64,000 nt of DNA from JAXGPX01 sp040766745 (GCA_040766745.1 JAXGPX010000001.1:124001-188000); one strand, 5' to 3'. Shown: positions 17,244-26,087, counted from the first letter of the stretch. Numbers and translations are program-made. The notes: generated from the letters alone by a model not told the origin.

Positions 17244-17840
17244 ATGAAAAAAAGCACCATTGTATCTCCAATGGTATTGTGTTCTTTACTGCTTATATCA
17301 GGAATTATTATGGGAGTTCTCGGATTAAGGGTTCTTTCACCTGATGAAAAGGCAGAACTAGTATCTTATCTTGAGGTATTCATGAGAGGGATTTCTAATC
17401 CCGGACTTGAACCGGCGATTATCTTCAGGTTATCTCTTGCTCAAAACATTAAGACTTGCGCATTGATTTGGGCTTTTGGCCTGGCTGTCATTGGTGCCCC
17501 ACTTACGTGTATCATGCTGTTTATCAGAGGATTTGCAGTTGGTTTCAGCTCGGCCTTTGTACTTCGTGAGGTAGCCTCAGGTGGGTTCTTGGTGTTTGCA
17601 TCAGGAATATTGCCACACAACCTTGTGGCCCTTCCAGCCTCAGTGCTGCTCTCGGCTATGTCTGTATCCTTTTCAGTTATGCTGGTCAAGGAACGCCCCT
17701 GGGCTCATGGAGGGTTAGTCAGACTCAGTACAGAGTATACCTGGAGATTTGCCCTTGTTGGAATACTTTTGCCGTTGTCGTCCCTTGTTGAAGCATACGT
17801 TTCTCCTTTCTTGCTCAGAAGAATTTCAGGTTACTTTTAA
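17244..17840 (+). CDS. spoIIM: Stage II sporulation protein M
   Basis: A mother-cell membrane protein of the DMP complex (SpoIID, SpoIIM, SpoIIP) that remodels septal peptidoglycan and drives engulfment. The 198-residue protein has about five hydrophobic segments and the family context (before xerD and dacF). ATG 17244 follows TTGGAGGCAGG; the reading frame is open upstream to 17217. Confidence 0.88.
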   Translation: MKKSTIVSPMVLCSLLLISGIIMGVLGLRVLSPDEKAELVSYLEVFMRGISNPGLEPAIIFRLSLAQNIKTCALIWAFGLAVIGAPLTCIMLFIRGFAVGFSSAFVLREVASGGFLVFASGILPHNLVALPASVLLSAMSVSFSVMLVKERPWAHGGLVRLSTEYTWRFALVGILLPLSSLVEAYVSPFLLRRISGYF

Positions 17841-18032
17841 CAATGTAATATGTTGACATGTTCCCGAATAGTTTGAGGCAAACTGACATAAGACTTATTA
17901 AGGAAGGTTATTCTTTCGATAGGATATTCAGCCGATTGAAGGGAAACATAGAAGAAGCGAAGGGTTTATCCATTGTTGGTCGAAATTATTACTTGGTGAA
18001 AGACGTTGGGTTAAGGGGGAGGATGGTTGCCC

Positions 18033-18920
18033 ATGGAAAGCCTAATCCAGGAGTTCATTGATTATTTAGGCCACGAAAAGGGCCTTGCGACTAATACCTT
18101 AGAATCCTATGGGAGAGATCTTAGGCAATACCACGGATTTCTTGCTGAAGATACTTCTCAGACCCTGGAAACCGCTTCTCAGGCAACCATAGTTGCATAC
18201 CTTATGTTCCTGAGAAAACAAGGCAAGGCCACGGCCACTATAGCCAGGCGGTTGGCGGCTCTAAAGGCATTTTATCAGTTTTTGCTAAAAGAAAACTATG
18301 TAGCCAAAAACCCTACTGACGATTTGTCTTCACCCAGGCTGGAAAGAAAGCTTCCCAAAGTGTTGACTGTAGGGGAGGTAGAGAGGCTTCTCAATCAGCC
18401 AGACACTTCCAACCCTGCCGGGAGGCGCGACAAGGCAATGCTTGAGGTTCTATACGCGACCGGCATACGTGTTTCCGAGTTAGTCAACCTGAATCTGGAA
18501 GACATAGACTTTCGAGAAAGTTTTGTCCGCTGTATGGGGAAAGGTTCAAAGGAACGCGTGGTCCCAATGGGAGAGATCGCAGTAAAGTCCCTGAAGTCCT
18601 ATATTGAACTGGGACGCCCGAAAATGGTTTCTAATCCCAGGGAACAGGCTTTGTTTTTGAACCACCATGGGAGAAGGCTCACAAGGCAGGGTTTTTGGAA
18701 AATCGTCAAGAAATACGCTGTTCAGGCTCAGATACACAAAGAGATTACCCCTCATACGTTAAGGCATTCATTCGCCACCCACCTATTGGAAAACGGTGCA
18801 GACATACGCGCTGTCCAGGAAATGTTAGGCCACGCCGATATTTCCACAACACAGATTTATACCCATGTTACCAAAGACCGGCTCAAGGACGTGTACGCCA
18901 AAAGCCATCCAAGAGCATAG
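18033..18920 (+). CDS. xerD: Tyrosine recombinase XerD
   Basis: Site-specific recombinase that resolves chromosome dimers at dif. The N-terminal SAM-like domain (residues 1-90) is followed by the catalytic domain with Arg in YATGIRVSEL, HTLRHSFATHLL (His-x-x-Arg), the second His in LGHADISTTQIYTHV and the nucleophilic Tyr in the same segment. About 295 residues, normal size. ATG 18033 is ten bases after GGAGG; a TTG at 18027 is too close to it. Confidence 0.93.
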   Translation: MESLIQEFIDYLGHEKGLATNTLESYGRDLRQYHGFLAEDTSQTLETASQATIVAYLMFLRKQGKATATIARRLAALKAFYQFLLKENYVAKNPTDDLSSPRLERKLPKVLTVGEVERLLNQPDTSNPAGRRDKAMLEVLYATGIRVSELVNLNLEDIDFRESFVRCMGKGSKERVVPMGEIAVKSLKSYIELGRPKMVSNPREQALFLNHHGRRLTRQGFWKIVKKYAVQAQIHKEITPHTLRHSFATHLLENGADIRAVQEMLGHADISTTQIYTHVTKDRLKDVYAKSHPRA

Positions 18921-18951
18921 GCTGTCGCTCATAACCCTCTGCCCTGGCAGG

Positions 18952-18969
18952 TATCCTAAGAGTAGGATA
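18952..18969. repeat. Perfect inverted repeat before dacF
   Basis: TATCCTA-AGAG-TAGGATA, a 7-base perfect inverted repeat 23 bases upstream of the dacF ATG. It could be an operator or an RNA hairpin near the ribosome site. Confidence 0.4.
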
Positions 18970-18991
18970 TGAAAACCCAGGAGGGATAAAT

Positions 18992-20191
18992 ATGATGCCG
19001 AACAGGAAAAAACGCTGTATGAGAGCGTTTTCTCTTTTTCTGGCCTTTGCTGTGCTTATATCTGTCAGTCTTATGGCAGGTAATATGCAAACCGCCAGTG
19101 CCGCTGTATTGGGCCTTGACACAGTTCCGGCTCCGCGTGTAGATTCACCGTCTTGTGTAGTTATGGACGGGGTTTCAGGTGCTGTGTTGTTTGAGAAGGA
19201 TGCCTATAGCAGGCGAATGCCTGCCAGCCTTACAAAGATCATGACCCTTGTCCTGGCTCTAGAGGACGTTGCCTCGGGGACGGTGGGCCTACTTGATGAG
19301 GCAGTGGCTTCAGAGAACGCGTGGGAGATGGGTGGGACAGAGGTATGGGCCGAACCCGGTGAATCAATGCCCCTTGACGAGTGGCTAAAGGCCGTGGCTG
19401 TTGCCTCGGCAAATGACGGGGCAGTGGTGGTGGCAGAGTTTTTGTCAGGCACTGTTGAGGGTTTTGCAGAGAGGATGAACAACAGAGCCAGGGAACTGAA
19501 CATGACCGACACAAATTTCAAAAACCCCCATGGGCTTGATGAAGAAGGCCACTATACCACAGCTATGGATATGGCGATCTTATCAAGGCATGCGGCCACA
19601 GTTCCACATCTGCTTGACTACACTAGAATCTACCAGGCCCCTTTCAGGGGAGGAAAAAATGAGCTGACCAACTTCAACAAGCTGGTTTACCTGTATGATG
19701 GTGCAGATGGATTAAAGACCGGAATGACCAGTAAGTCTGGCTATTGTATTTCGGCCACGGCTAAGCGGGGGGACTCCCGGTTTATGGTGGTGCTAATGGG
19801 AGCTTCGACCCCTGATCAAAGGCTAAACGACGCATGGAGGCTTCTTGATTGGGCATTTGCAAACTTCAAGCCTGTACAGATCGTTGACAAGGGGCAATCT
19901 GTATGTCAAGTGCGAGTGCATAAAGGCAGAGTTGATCTAGCAGAAGTTATCAGCCTGGAACCGTTTGCAGTAACCATAACCAAGAACAAGCCCGGGGAAG
20001 TCAAAAGGACAATCAATCTTGAAAAGGTCACTGCGCCGGTAAAAAAAGGAGATAAAGTCGGAGAAATGGCAGTGGAAATCGACGGAGAGTTAGTGGCCAA
20101 CCTGCCACTGGTATCAAAGACAGATGTGGAGCGTGCCAACCTTCTTGATTATGCAATACGATACATCAGGTCCTTTATGATCGGACGCTAA
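18992..20191 (+). CDS. dacF: D-alanyl-D-alanine carboxypeptidase (DacF-type PBP5)
   Basis: A secreted penicillin-binding protein that trims the terminal D-Ala of peptidoglycan stem peptides; DacF acts in the forespore. A signal peptide spans about residues 10-32 ending at ASA. The active-site motifs are SLTK (in MPASLTKIM), SAN (in VASANDGA) and KTG (in DGLKTGMT). The C-terminal PBP5-associated beta domain and amphipathic anchor helix are present. 399 residues. It directly precedes the spoIIA operon as in Bacillus. Confidence 0.95.
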   Translation: MMPNRKKRCMRAFSLFLAFAVLISVSLMAGNMQTASAAVLGLDTVPAPRVDSPSCVVMDGVSGAVLFEKDAYSRRMPASLTKIMTLVLALEDVASGTVGLLDEAVASENAWEMGGTEVWAEPGESMPLDEWLKAVAVASANDGAVVVAEFLSGTVEGFAERMNNRARELNMTDTNFKNPHGLDEEGHYTTAMDMAILSRHAATVPHLLDYTRIYQAPFRGGKNELTNFNKLVYLYDGADGLKTGMTSKSGYCISATAKRGDSRFMVVLMGASTPDQRLNDAWRLLDWAFANFKPVQIVDKGQSVCQVRVHKGRVDLAEVISLEPFAVTITKNKPGEVKRTINLEKVTAPVKKGDKVGEMAVEIDGELVANLPLVSKTDVERANLLDYAIRYIRSFMIGR

Positions 20192-20193
20192 AA

Positions 20194-20218
20194 AGGAATT
20201 GCCCTCAAACCGTCGAAT
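20194..20218 (+). promoter_or_regulatory. Sigma-H-like promoter with overlapping 0A-like box for spoIIA
   Basis: AGGAATT (20194-20200) and GAAT (20215-20218) match the sigma-H elements (RnAGGAWWW and RnnGAAT) with acceptable spacing, and CGTCGAA at 20211-20217 differs by one base from the 0A box TGTCGAA. In Bacillus, spoIIA is transcribed by sigma-H with Spo0A-P as activator, so the match is expected; direct proof is lacking. Confidence 0.55.
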
Positions 20219-20256
20219 AGTATTAAGGAAAAAATTAGCAAAGGCGGTGCGAGGGC

Positions 20257-20634
20257 ATGCATCTCACTTTTGCCAGAACGCCTTCATGCCTTGTGGCCAG
20301 GGTATCAGGCGAACTCGATCTTTCATCTGCCGCAAGGTTTCGTGATCTTATGGACAATGAACTGAGGAAATCTGCAGTTCCAAATGTGGTCGTTAACCTC
20401 AAAGATCTCACATTCGTAGATTCAACAGGCCTAGGCGTGATTTTGGGCCGCCACAAGACCGTCACATCGTGGGGTGGAAGGTTTATCCTGTCAGATGTTG
20501 CCCCAAAGGTAATATCAATGCTGGAAATGGCAGGCTTGTTGCCTGTGTTTCAGATTGGCGGAACGGAAGAAGAAGCAATTAAACTGGCCGAAAGGGGCCA
20601 GAGTGAAAACCCCGGAGGAGGCGGATTGGTATGA
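20257..20634 (+). CDS. spoIIAA: Anti-sigma-F factor antagonist
   Basis: A 125-residue STAS-domain protein. The phosphorylated serine lies in FVDSTGLGVILGRHK. When dephosphorylated it binds SpoIIAB and frees sigma-F in the forespore. Its stop overlaps the spoIIAB start (ATGA). The C-terminus is slightly longer than in Bacillus and ends in a Gly-rich tail. Confidence 0.96.
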   Translation: MHLTFARTPSCLVARVSGELDLSSAARFRDLMDNELRKSAVPNVVVNLKDLTFVDSTGLGVILGRHKTVTSWGGRFILSDVAPKVISMLEMAGLLPVFQIGGTEEEAIKLAERGQSENPGGGGLV

Positions 20635-21044
20635 GCAATGAGGTTTTCATAAGATTCCCAAACATATCATCAAACGTTTCCATAGCTCGAATAGCAGCCG
20701 CGACCTTTGCTTCTTTTTACGGCTTTTCCATATCTGATATCGAAGAGATTAAGGTTGCAGTATCTGAGGCAGTGTCAAATGCAGTCCTTCATGCATATCC
20801 CAATTCTTCCGGATTCATTGAGGTTTCCATTAGGAATAACGAACAGGGTATTGAAATAACAGTTGACGACCATGGCAAGGGCATTGATGACCTGGACCAA
20901 GCTAAGCAGCCCGGGTTCACTACAATGCCGGATCATATGGGCCTGGGGTTTACATTTATGGAGTCATTTATGGACAACCTTTCAGTTGAATCGGCTCCAG
21001 GACATGGGACCAGGGTAAGGATGGCAAAGAATCCATGTCAATAG
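20631..21044 (+). CDS. spoIIAB: Anti-sigma-F factor, serine kinase
   Basis: A 137-residue GHKL-type ATPase that holds sigma-F inactive and phosphorylates SpoIIAA. ATP-fold motifs are visible: EAVSNAVLHAYP (N box), VDDHGKGIDD (G1) and GLGFTFMESFMD (G2). It overlaps both neighbours and so is translated in step with its partners. Confidence 0.96.
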   Translation: MSNEVFIRFPNISSNVSIARIAAATFASFYGFSISDIEEIKVAVSEAVSNAVLHAYPNSSGFIEVSIRNNEQGIEITVDDHGKGIDDLDQAKQPGFTTMPDHMGLGFTFMESFMDNLSVESAPGHGTRVRMAKNPCQ

Positions 21045-21751
21045 ACGCCGGGATGTTTGAAAGGATTAAGAAGGGGGACACATCGGCCCGTGAACGGTTT
21101 TTCGATGCAAACACGGGCCTTATCTGGTCATGCATTCGAAGGTACTCAGGGCTTCTAGATAAAGACGATTTGTTCCAATTAGGCGCCATTGGCCTTCTGA
21201 AAGCAATAGATCGGTTCGATCCTTCATACGGAGTTGCATTTTCTACTTATGCGGTTCCTCTGATTCTGGGAGAGATAAGAAGGTACCTGCGTGATAACGG
21301 GGCAGTGAAAGTTAGCAGGCGCCTTAGAGAGATATCTTTGGCAGCAAGGCGCTTGTCATCTATGAGAAAGGCAGAGACCGGCAAAGAACTCTCAGTGGAA
21401 GAATTGGCACAGGAGTTAGGCATTGATATAGATACGTTATGTCAGGCCCTTGATGCAACCCAACCGGTTTTGTACTTTGACGACTTGCCTCACGCTTCTG
21501 AAAGCGCTGCCACAGAAGTTCGTACGTTTGACCCCGAAACCCATTCAGATTCGTTTGATGTTAAGGAAGCAGTTTCAAGGCTTGATGATGATATGAGGGC
21601 AATAATCGAGGGCAGGTTTTTCCAGGGGAAAACACAGTACGAGGTGTCCAGGGAACTAGGGATTTCCCAGGCCCATGTATCCAGGCTTGAGAAGAGAGCC
21701 CTGATTCTTTTGCGGCAAACTCTTCAGGGTAAGGATGACGTTTCATTTTAG
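21035..21751 (+). CDS. sigF: RNA polymerase sigma-F factor
   Basis: The first forespore-specific sigma factor, 238 residues. Region 2 contains DLFQLGAIGLLKAIDRFDPSYG (key part LFQLGAIGLLKA) and FSTYAVPLILGEIRRYLRD; region 4 has the helix-turn-helix TQYEVSRELGISQAHVSRLEK. It overlaps spoIIAB by ten bases, the standard order of the spoIIA operon. Confidence 0.97.
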   Translation: MSIDAGMFERIKKGDTSARERFFDANTGLIWSCIRRYSGLLDKDDLFQLGAIGLLKAIDRFDPSYGVAFSTYAVPLILGEIRRYLRDNGAVKVSRRLREISLAARRLSSMRKAETGKELSVEELAQELGIDIDTLCQALDATQPVLYFDDLPHASESAATEVRTFDPETHSDSFDVKEAVSRLDDDMRAIIEGRFFQGKTQYEVSRELGISQAHVSRLEKRALILLRQTLQGKDDVSF

Positions 21752-21824
21752 CGGTTAAGGGAGATACTACGGGACGCAGGGATTTAGACAGCCCATAAAC
21801 CAATTTCTGAAAGGGGTTTTTTGC

Positions 21825-22031
21825 ATGCCCGTAGTGAGAGTAATGGAACTTGTGGGAGAATCGAAGCGAGATTGGCAGGATGCCGCTGCTCAGGCAGTAA
21901 AAGAGGCTGCTTCCAAAGTACCGAACATAAGCGGAGTAGAGATTCTAAATTGGACCGCTAATGTGCGAGATGGCGAGATTGTGGAATACAAGGCTAACGT
22001 AAAAGTAGCGTATATGGATGAGATGTTGTGA
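21825..22031 (+). CDS. Dodecin family protein
   Basis: A 68-residue protein with the dodecin pattern: VMELVGESKRDWQDAAAQAVKEA followed by VEILNWTANVRDGEIVEYKANVKVAY. The tryptophan in EILNW stacks on flavin in flavin-binding dodecins. These proteins form dodecamers that store or buffer flavins or CoA. It lies between sigF and spoVAC and its stop overlaps the spoVAC GTG (TTGTGA), so it is translationally coupled to a spore gene, which is unusual. Confidence 0.88.
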   Translation: MPVVRVMELVGESKRDWQDAAAQAVKEAASKVPNISGVEILNWTANVRDGEIVEYKANVKVAYMDEML

Positions 22032-22480
22032 CACGCTCCAACATACGTGAGGAAGAGGCCTACACAATACTCCTCGAGGATTTTCGTCCCAGGCGCCCGG
22101 TTAAGCGCAATATAATACTCGCTTTTCTTGTAGGCGGTTTGATATGCACAGTAGCCCAGGCCCTGCTCACGTACCTGGTTCGTAAAGGGATACCCTTAAC
22201 CCAGGCCTATTCTATGACTTCATCGGCAATGGTTTTTGCAGGCGCATTTCTGACAGGGCTGGGGGTATACGACAGAATTTCCAGGGTGGCAGGAATGGGG
22301 GCTTCGCTTCCAATTACAGGTTTTGCTAACTCGGTAGTATCGCCGGCCATGGAGTACAAACGAGAAGGGTTCGTGCTTGGTGTTGCTGCAAGGATGTTTC
22401 AGGTTGCAGGCCCTGTAATCGTATATGCTTCGCTGACAGCGACAATTGTTTCTGTTCTCAGGCTTTATGTTTTCAGGTAA
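22028..22480 (+). CDS. spoVAC: Stage V sporulation protein AC
   Basis: A 150-residue inner-membrane protein of the SpoVA channel, which moves dipicolinic acid into the forespore and out at germination. It has four hydrophobic segments and the family motifs GVYDRISRVAGMGASLPITGFANSV (key part GASLPITGFANS). GTG start overlapping the dodecin stop. Confidence 0.94.
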   Translation: MTRSNIREEEAYTILLEDFRPRRPVKRNIILAFLVGGLICTVAQALLTYLVRKGIPLTQAYSMTSSAMVFAGAFLTGLGVYDRISRVAGMGASLPITGFANSVVSPAMEYKREGFVLGVAARMFQVAGPVIVYASLTATIVSVLRLYVFR

Positions 22481-22522
22481 ATCACAGATACTTGCAGTTA
22501 TAAGGAAACAGGAGGCTTGCTC

Positions 22523-23536
22523 TTGGAGTTCCACCGTCAAGGCTCATCTACCTGCGTGTTTTCTGACATGCCGGTAGTGATCTCGGCTGCTGCTGTGGTT
22601 GGGCCCCGGGAAGGACAGGGGCCGTTGGGACATCTGTTTGACATGGTATACAGCACCACATTGTTCGAAGAAACTTCATGGGAGAAAGCAGAGTCGAAGA
22701 TGCTAAGACACGCAGTTGATCTTGCCATGGCAAAAGCTAAGATCGATCAATCCCAGGTAGACTTTCTCATTGCCGGGGATCTGCTGAACCAGATCATATC
22801 TTCAGGCTACATGGCCCGGGAATACGATATTCCGTTCTTAGGTATATATGGGGCATGTGCTACTATGTCTGAAGGTTTGGGACTGGCTTCTTTTCTTACT
22901 GCCGGCCGTTTTGCAAGGTATGCGGTTGCTGCATCCTCCAGCCACCACGATTCTGCCGAGCGTCAATTTAGGTATCCGACTGAATTTGGGCACCAACGAC
23001 CCCCGACCAGCCAGTGGACGGCAACGGCGGCCGGGGCCGTCGTAGTTGCGGCAAAGGGGCAGGGGCCCAGGGTTGAGGCAGTCACAATAGGCCGGGTGCA
23101 GGACCAAGGGATTCCTGACGCCAACGATATGGGTTCTGCAATGGCCCCTGCATTTGCAGATACTGTATGGCGCCACCTGCAGGATATGTCAAGAAGCCCT
23201 GAAGATTATGACGTTATACTGTCAGGAGATCTGGGAAAAATCGGCTCAGAAGTCGGCAGGCACCTTTTACGAAATAAGGGGATTAACGTCGACAGGGTTC
23301 ACCAGGACTCGGGCCTCTTGATATACGAAATGACATCTGAAATCGGAGCAGGCGGTTCAGGTTGTGGTTGCGCTGCAAGTGTTTTCTCGGGAAAAGTATG
23401 GCGGGAACTGCGTGATAGGAAACTCAGGCGGATTCTGCTTGTCGCTACAGGCGCTCTGCATAGCCCTACTGCGTGTCAGCAGGGCGAGACAATTCCTTCT
23501 GTAGCACATGCTGTATCTGTTATTAGCGGGGAATGA
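22523..23536 (+). CDS. spoVAD: Stage V sporulation protein AD
   Basis: A thiolase-fold protein of the SpoVA system that binds dipicolinic acid directly. Visible are GIYGACATMSEGL at the position of the thiolase active-site Cys and DSGLLIYEM further on. The start is TTG 22523, seven bases after GGAGG; the earlier TTG at 22517 is too close to it. About 337 residues. Confidence 0.95.
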   Translation: MEFHRQGSSTCVFSDMPVVISAAAVVGPREGQGPLGHLFDMVYSTTLFEETSWEKAESKMLRHAVDLAMAKAKIDQSQVDFLIAGDLLNQIISSGYMAREYDIPFLGIYGACATMSEGLGLASFLTAGRFARYAVAASSSHHDSAERQFRYPTEFGHQRPPTSQWTATAAGAVVVAAKGQGPRVEAVTIGRVQDQGIPDANDMGSAMAPAFADTVWRHLQDMSRSPEDYDVILSGDLGKIGSEVGRHLLRNKGINVDRVHQDSGLLIYEMTSEIGAGGSGCGCAASVFSGKVWRELRDRKLRRILLVATGALHSPTACQQGETIPSVAHAVSVISGE

Positions 23537-23608
23537 TACTCTTGCCGGCTACAGCAGAGGTATTGTCCGGCAATTGAAGGATGGGGGCTTAGAAGAAGGC
23601 CATAGAAG

Positions 23609-23959
23609 ATGGATTATATCAAGGCATTTATCGTCGGCGGAATATTATGTGCAATAGCTCAGCTGGCTATGGATCTCACAAAGACAAATCCTGCCATTGT
23701 CATGGTTTCAGCCGTTAGCCTTGGAGCTGTATTGTCAGGCCTTGGCCTTTATGCCCCCTTGGTCAAACTCGGAGGTGCAGGTGCAACCATTCCGCTACCC
23801 GGATTTGGGCATACACTGGTTACGGGCATGTTAGAAGATGCTGCTAAAATCGGGCCGTTTGGGATTTTGACCGGCGGCCTCAGAGCCACCTCATCAGGGC
23901 TTCTCACAGCCATATTATTTGGATACCTCATGGCCGTCTTGTTCAATCCCAAGGGTTAG
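23609..23959 (+). CDS. spoVAE: Stage V sporulation protein AE
   Basis: A 116-residue membrane protein paralogous to SpoVAC, with PGFGHTLVTGMLEDAAKIGPFGILTGGL matching the family (key part GILTGGL). With SpoVAC and SpoVAD it forms the minimal SpoVA channel set. SpoVAA, AB and AF are not found nearby. Confidence 0.94.
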   Translation: MDYIKAFIVGGILCAIAQLAMDLTKTNPAIVMVSAVSLGAVLSGLGLYAPLVKLGGAGATIPLPGFGHTLVTGMLEDAAKIGPFGILTGGLRATSSGLLTAILFGYLMAVLFNPKG

Positions 23960-24010
23960 TCAACTAGGTGCTTTAGTCACTTGTTGAGAGAACTTTTGGT
24001 CAGCCCTATT

Positions 24011-24019
24011 TGGTATAAT
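24011..24019 (+). promoter_or_regulatory. Extended -10 promoter
   Basis: TGG-TATAAT is an extended -10 (TGnTATAAT) about 125 bases upstream of the M50 protease gene. No good -35 is seen at 17 bases. It would start the M50-scpA-scpB unit. Confidence 0.5.
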
Positions 24020-24145
24020 AGATGACGGCTGAATACCTATTTATGGGTGCAATCTTCCAGGAGAGTCTGTTTTTCTGCTGCCATATGAGATTGTCTTGCC
24101 AGATTGTGTTAGAATTCAGGTAATATGGACTGAGGAGGCGGATTT

Positions 24146-24793
24146 ATGCCTAGTGCCTTTACACGGCTGATTCTGCGTCTTCCCGGGTTCCTCCTGGCAT
24201 TGAGTGTTCATGAATATGCCCATGCCAGGATGGCATATAACCTTGGGGATGATACGGCAGAGTTGTCCGGAAGGATGACCCTTGAACCATGGGTTCACGT
24301 TGACATAGTCGGCGCCTTGATGCTTTTAGCTTTTGGGTTTGGATGGGCCAGGCCTGTACCTGTTGATCCATACCGGTTGCGAAATCCCCGAAAGGATATG
24401 GCCAAAATCGCCCTTGCAGGCCCGGTTGCCAATCTTATAACCGCTTTTGTTCTTGAAATCACAACCATTCTGCTGTTTACGTTTAGGAATTTCTCAGGTG
24501 CCTGGGCTTATATTCCAACTGTCCTGGATGTGGCCGCTTGGATTAATGCCGGGCTTGCAATATTCAATCTTATTCCCATTCCACCTCTAGATGGATCCCG
24601 CATCCTTGAACTGTATATACCTTACAGGGCTCAGAATCTATGGTATGAATTTCAACGCTATAGTTTTGTAATTCTGGCTGTTCTCTTGATATTAGGTATC
24701 ATTCCATCCATTATGCAGCCTTTGGTAACAGGCTACATACGCCTGGCGCAAAAGGCAGGCATGAGCCTGTCTCTCTTGCTTCTCAGGCCTTGA
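24146..24793 (+). CDS. Site-2 protease family (M50) membrane metalloprotease
   Basis: A 215-residue intramembrane protease of the small YwhC/SREBP-S2P type. The zinc site is HEYAH in the first helix (LSVHEYAHARMA), and the third ligand lies in NLIPIPPLDGSRIL. About five to six membrane helices. Such proteins cleave other membrane proteins; the substrate is unknown. In many spore formers it precedes scpA, as here. GAGGAGGCGG precedes the ATG. Confidence 0.9.
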   Translation: MPSAFTRLILRLPGFLLALSVHEYAHARMAYNLGDDTAELSGRMTLEPWVHVDIVGALMLLAFGFGWARPVPVDPYRLRNPRKDMAKIALAGPVANLITAFVLEITTILLFTFRNFSGAWAYIPTVLDVAAWINAGLAIFNLIPIPPLDGSRILELYIPYRAQNLWYEFQRYSFVILAVLLILGIIPSIMQPLVTGYIRLAQKAGMSLSLLLLRP

Positions 24794-24806
24794 TGGTGTA
24801 TACAAG

Positions 24807-25469
24807 ATGGCAGTATTACAACTGACTCCCCTTTGCAGGCGGCTGCGTGAAGAGGTTGAAGGCGGCCTAATGTTTCTTGATGATTCTGTCAGCCTGCTGG
24901 TTGATGCGTCATTCTTGGTATTGGCAAAAGTCCAGTGGCTTCTGCCCCAGTCAGCAATGGCTGATCCTGAGCAAGCCGAAGAAGAGCCGGTAGATGATTC
25001 TCTGGAATACGAAGAGAATCTGGAAAGATGCTTAGAAGAAGGCCAGTTCGTATCTGCTGTTGAGAATACCGGCAGGTTAATGGAGCAATCTCTGTCAATA
25101 TTCAGCCGAGGGTTTGTTACTCAAATTGAAGGGGCAGGCCACGTAGAAACTGCGGCCATTGAAGTGGCTGACCTGTTTGGAATAATGGAATCGCTTAAGG
25201 ACCGCATAAAACCGCGGGAGCGAACTGTAGTTGTTCTCAAGAGGAATTTTTCCGATCATATGAGGTGGTTCTGGAGAGAGGTAAACAAGCTTGCCTCACG
25301 GTACACTGTACTCAGGTTCTCTTTGTTTATGAGTAGTAACAGGCCGGATTCGATCTTGAACTTCCTGGTCTTGCTGGAACTGGTTAAGCGCAGAAGAGTC
25401 TTTGCAAAGCAGCCTGAGGTTTTTGGAGACATTATCTTTTCGACCAAACGTGACGTTGTAGAGATGTGA
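24807..25469 (+). CDS. scpA: Segregation and condensation protein A, apparently N-terminally short
   Basis: Kleisin of the SMC-ScpAB condensin. The middle (LVDASFLVLAKVQWLLP, family form LVMAATLLELKSRMLLP) and the C-terminal winged helix (FLVLLELVKRRRVFAKQPEVFGDI) are clear. The usual N-terminal 30 residues with FEGPLDLLL, which contact the SMC neck, are missing: the frame is closed by a TGA at 24762 and contains no such motif. 220 residues against the usual 240-270. The central region is acidic, as usual for ScpA. Confidence 0.8.
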   Translation: MAVLQLTPLCRRLREEVEGGLMFLDDSVSLLVDASFLVLAKVQWLLPQSAMADPEQAEEEPVDDSLEYEENLERCLEEGQFVSAVENTGRLMEQSLSIFSRGFVTQIEGAGHVETAAIEVADLFGIMESLKDRIKPRERTVVVLKRNFSDHMRWFWREVNKLASRYTVLRFSLFMSSNRPDSILNFLVLLELVKRRRVFAKQPEVFGDIIFSTKRDVVEM

Positions 25470-25486
25470 AGGGGATGTGATTTTGC

Positions 25487-25996
25487 TTGAAACTTGATGC
25501 CTTGGTTGAAGCCATACTATTTTGCTCCAATGAACCTGTACCGGTGGGGAAATTATCAGACGCCCTTCAAGTCTCAATAGAAGCAGTGGAAGAGGCTGTA
25601 GTAACCTTGGACAAGCTATACTCAGGCAGGGGAATATACGTCCAGAGGGTTGCAGGTGGCCTTCGCATTGCAACCAAACCTGAATTTGGCCAGATTATCA
25701 AAGAAGCTTTTTCCAGGAAGATTCCCGTTCCTTTGTCTAAAGGAGCCCTTGAGACCTTGGCTATAATAGCCTATTGCCAGCCTGTGACCAGGCAGGATAT
25801 TCAATCGATTCGTGGCGTAAACCCTGAGGCCAGCCTTGATACGCTTCTGGAGAAAGGGCTTATTAGGGAAACAGGGCGAAAGAAAACCCTTGGAAGGCCG
25901 AAACTCTATGGCACTACTGACGAATTTTTGAAAAAAGCATCCCTCAACTCGATTTCTGATTTGCCTCCTTTGACATCTGGCCCATCTCAAAGTTGA
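25487..25996 (+). CDS. scpB: Segregation and condensation protein B
   Basis: A 169-residue protein of two winged-helix domains that dimerises and binds the ScpA centre. The signature TLAIIAYCQPVTRQDIQSIRGVN and LLEKGLIRETGRKKTLGRPKLY are clear (key parts IAYCQPVTR and GRPKLY). TTG start at 25487 after GGGGATGTGA. It follows scpA by 17 bases. Confidence 0.95.
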   Translation: MKLDALVEAILFCSNEPVPVGKLSDALQVSIEAVEEAVVTLDKLYSGRGIYVQRVAGGLRIATKPEFGQIIKEAFSRKIPVPLSKGALETLAIIAYCQPVTRQDIQSIRGVNPEASLDTLLEKGLIRETGRKKTLGRPKLYGTTDEFLKKASLNSISDLPPLTSGPSQS

Positions 25997-26087
25997 AGCA
26001 GGTGGGTTTTGAACTACTGCCCCGTTAATAGTTTGCCGCATAAAGGACATGCTAGAACGGAGAAGTTTTCCAGCGAAAGGGATTGGC

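Noticed and set aside
17858..18061. 67-codon ORF between spoIIM and xerD
   Set aside because: No Shine-Dalgarno before its ATG, and its end overlaps the xerD ribosome site and start. The yqzK/fur genes found here in Bacillus are not matched.
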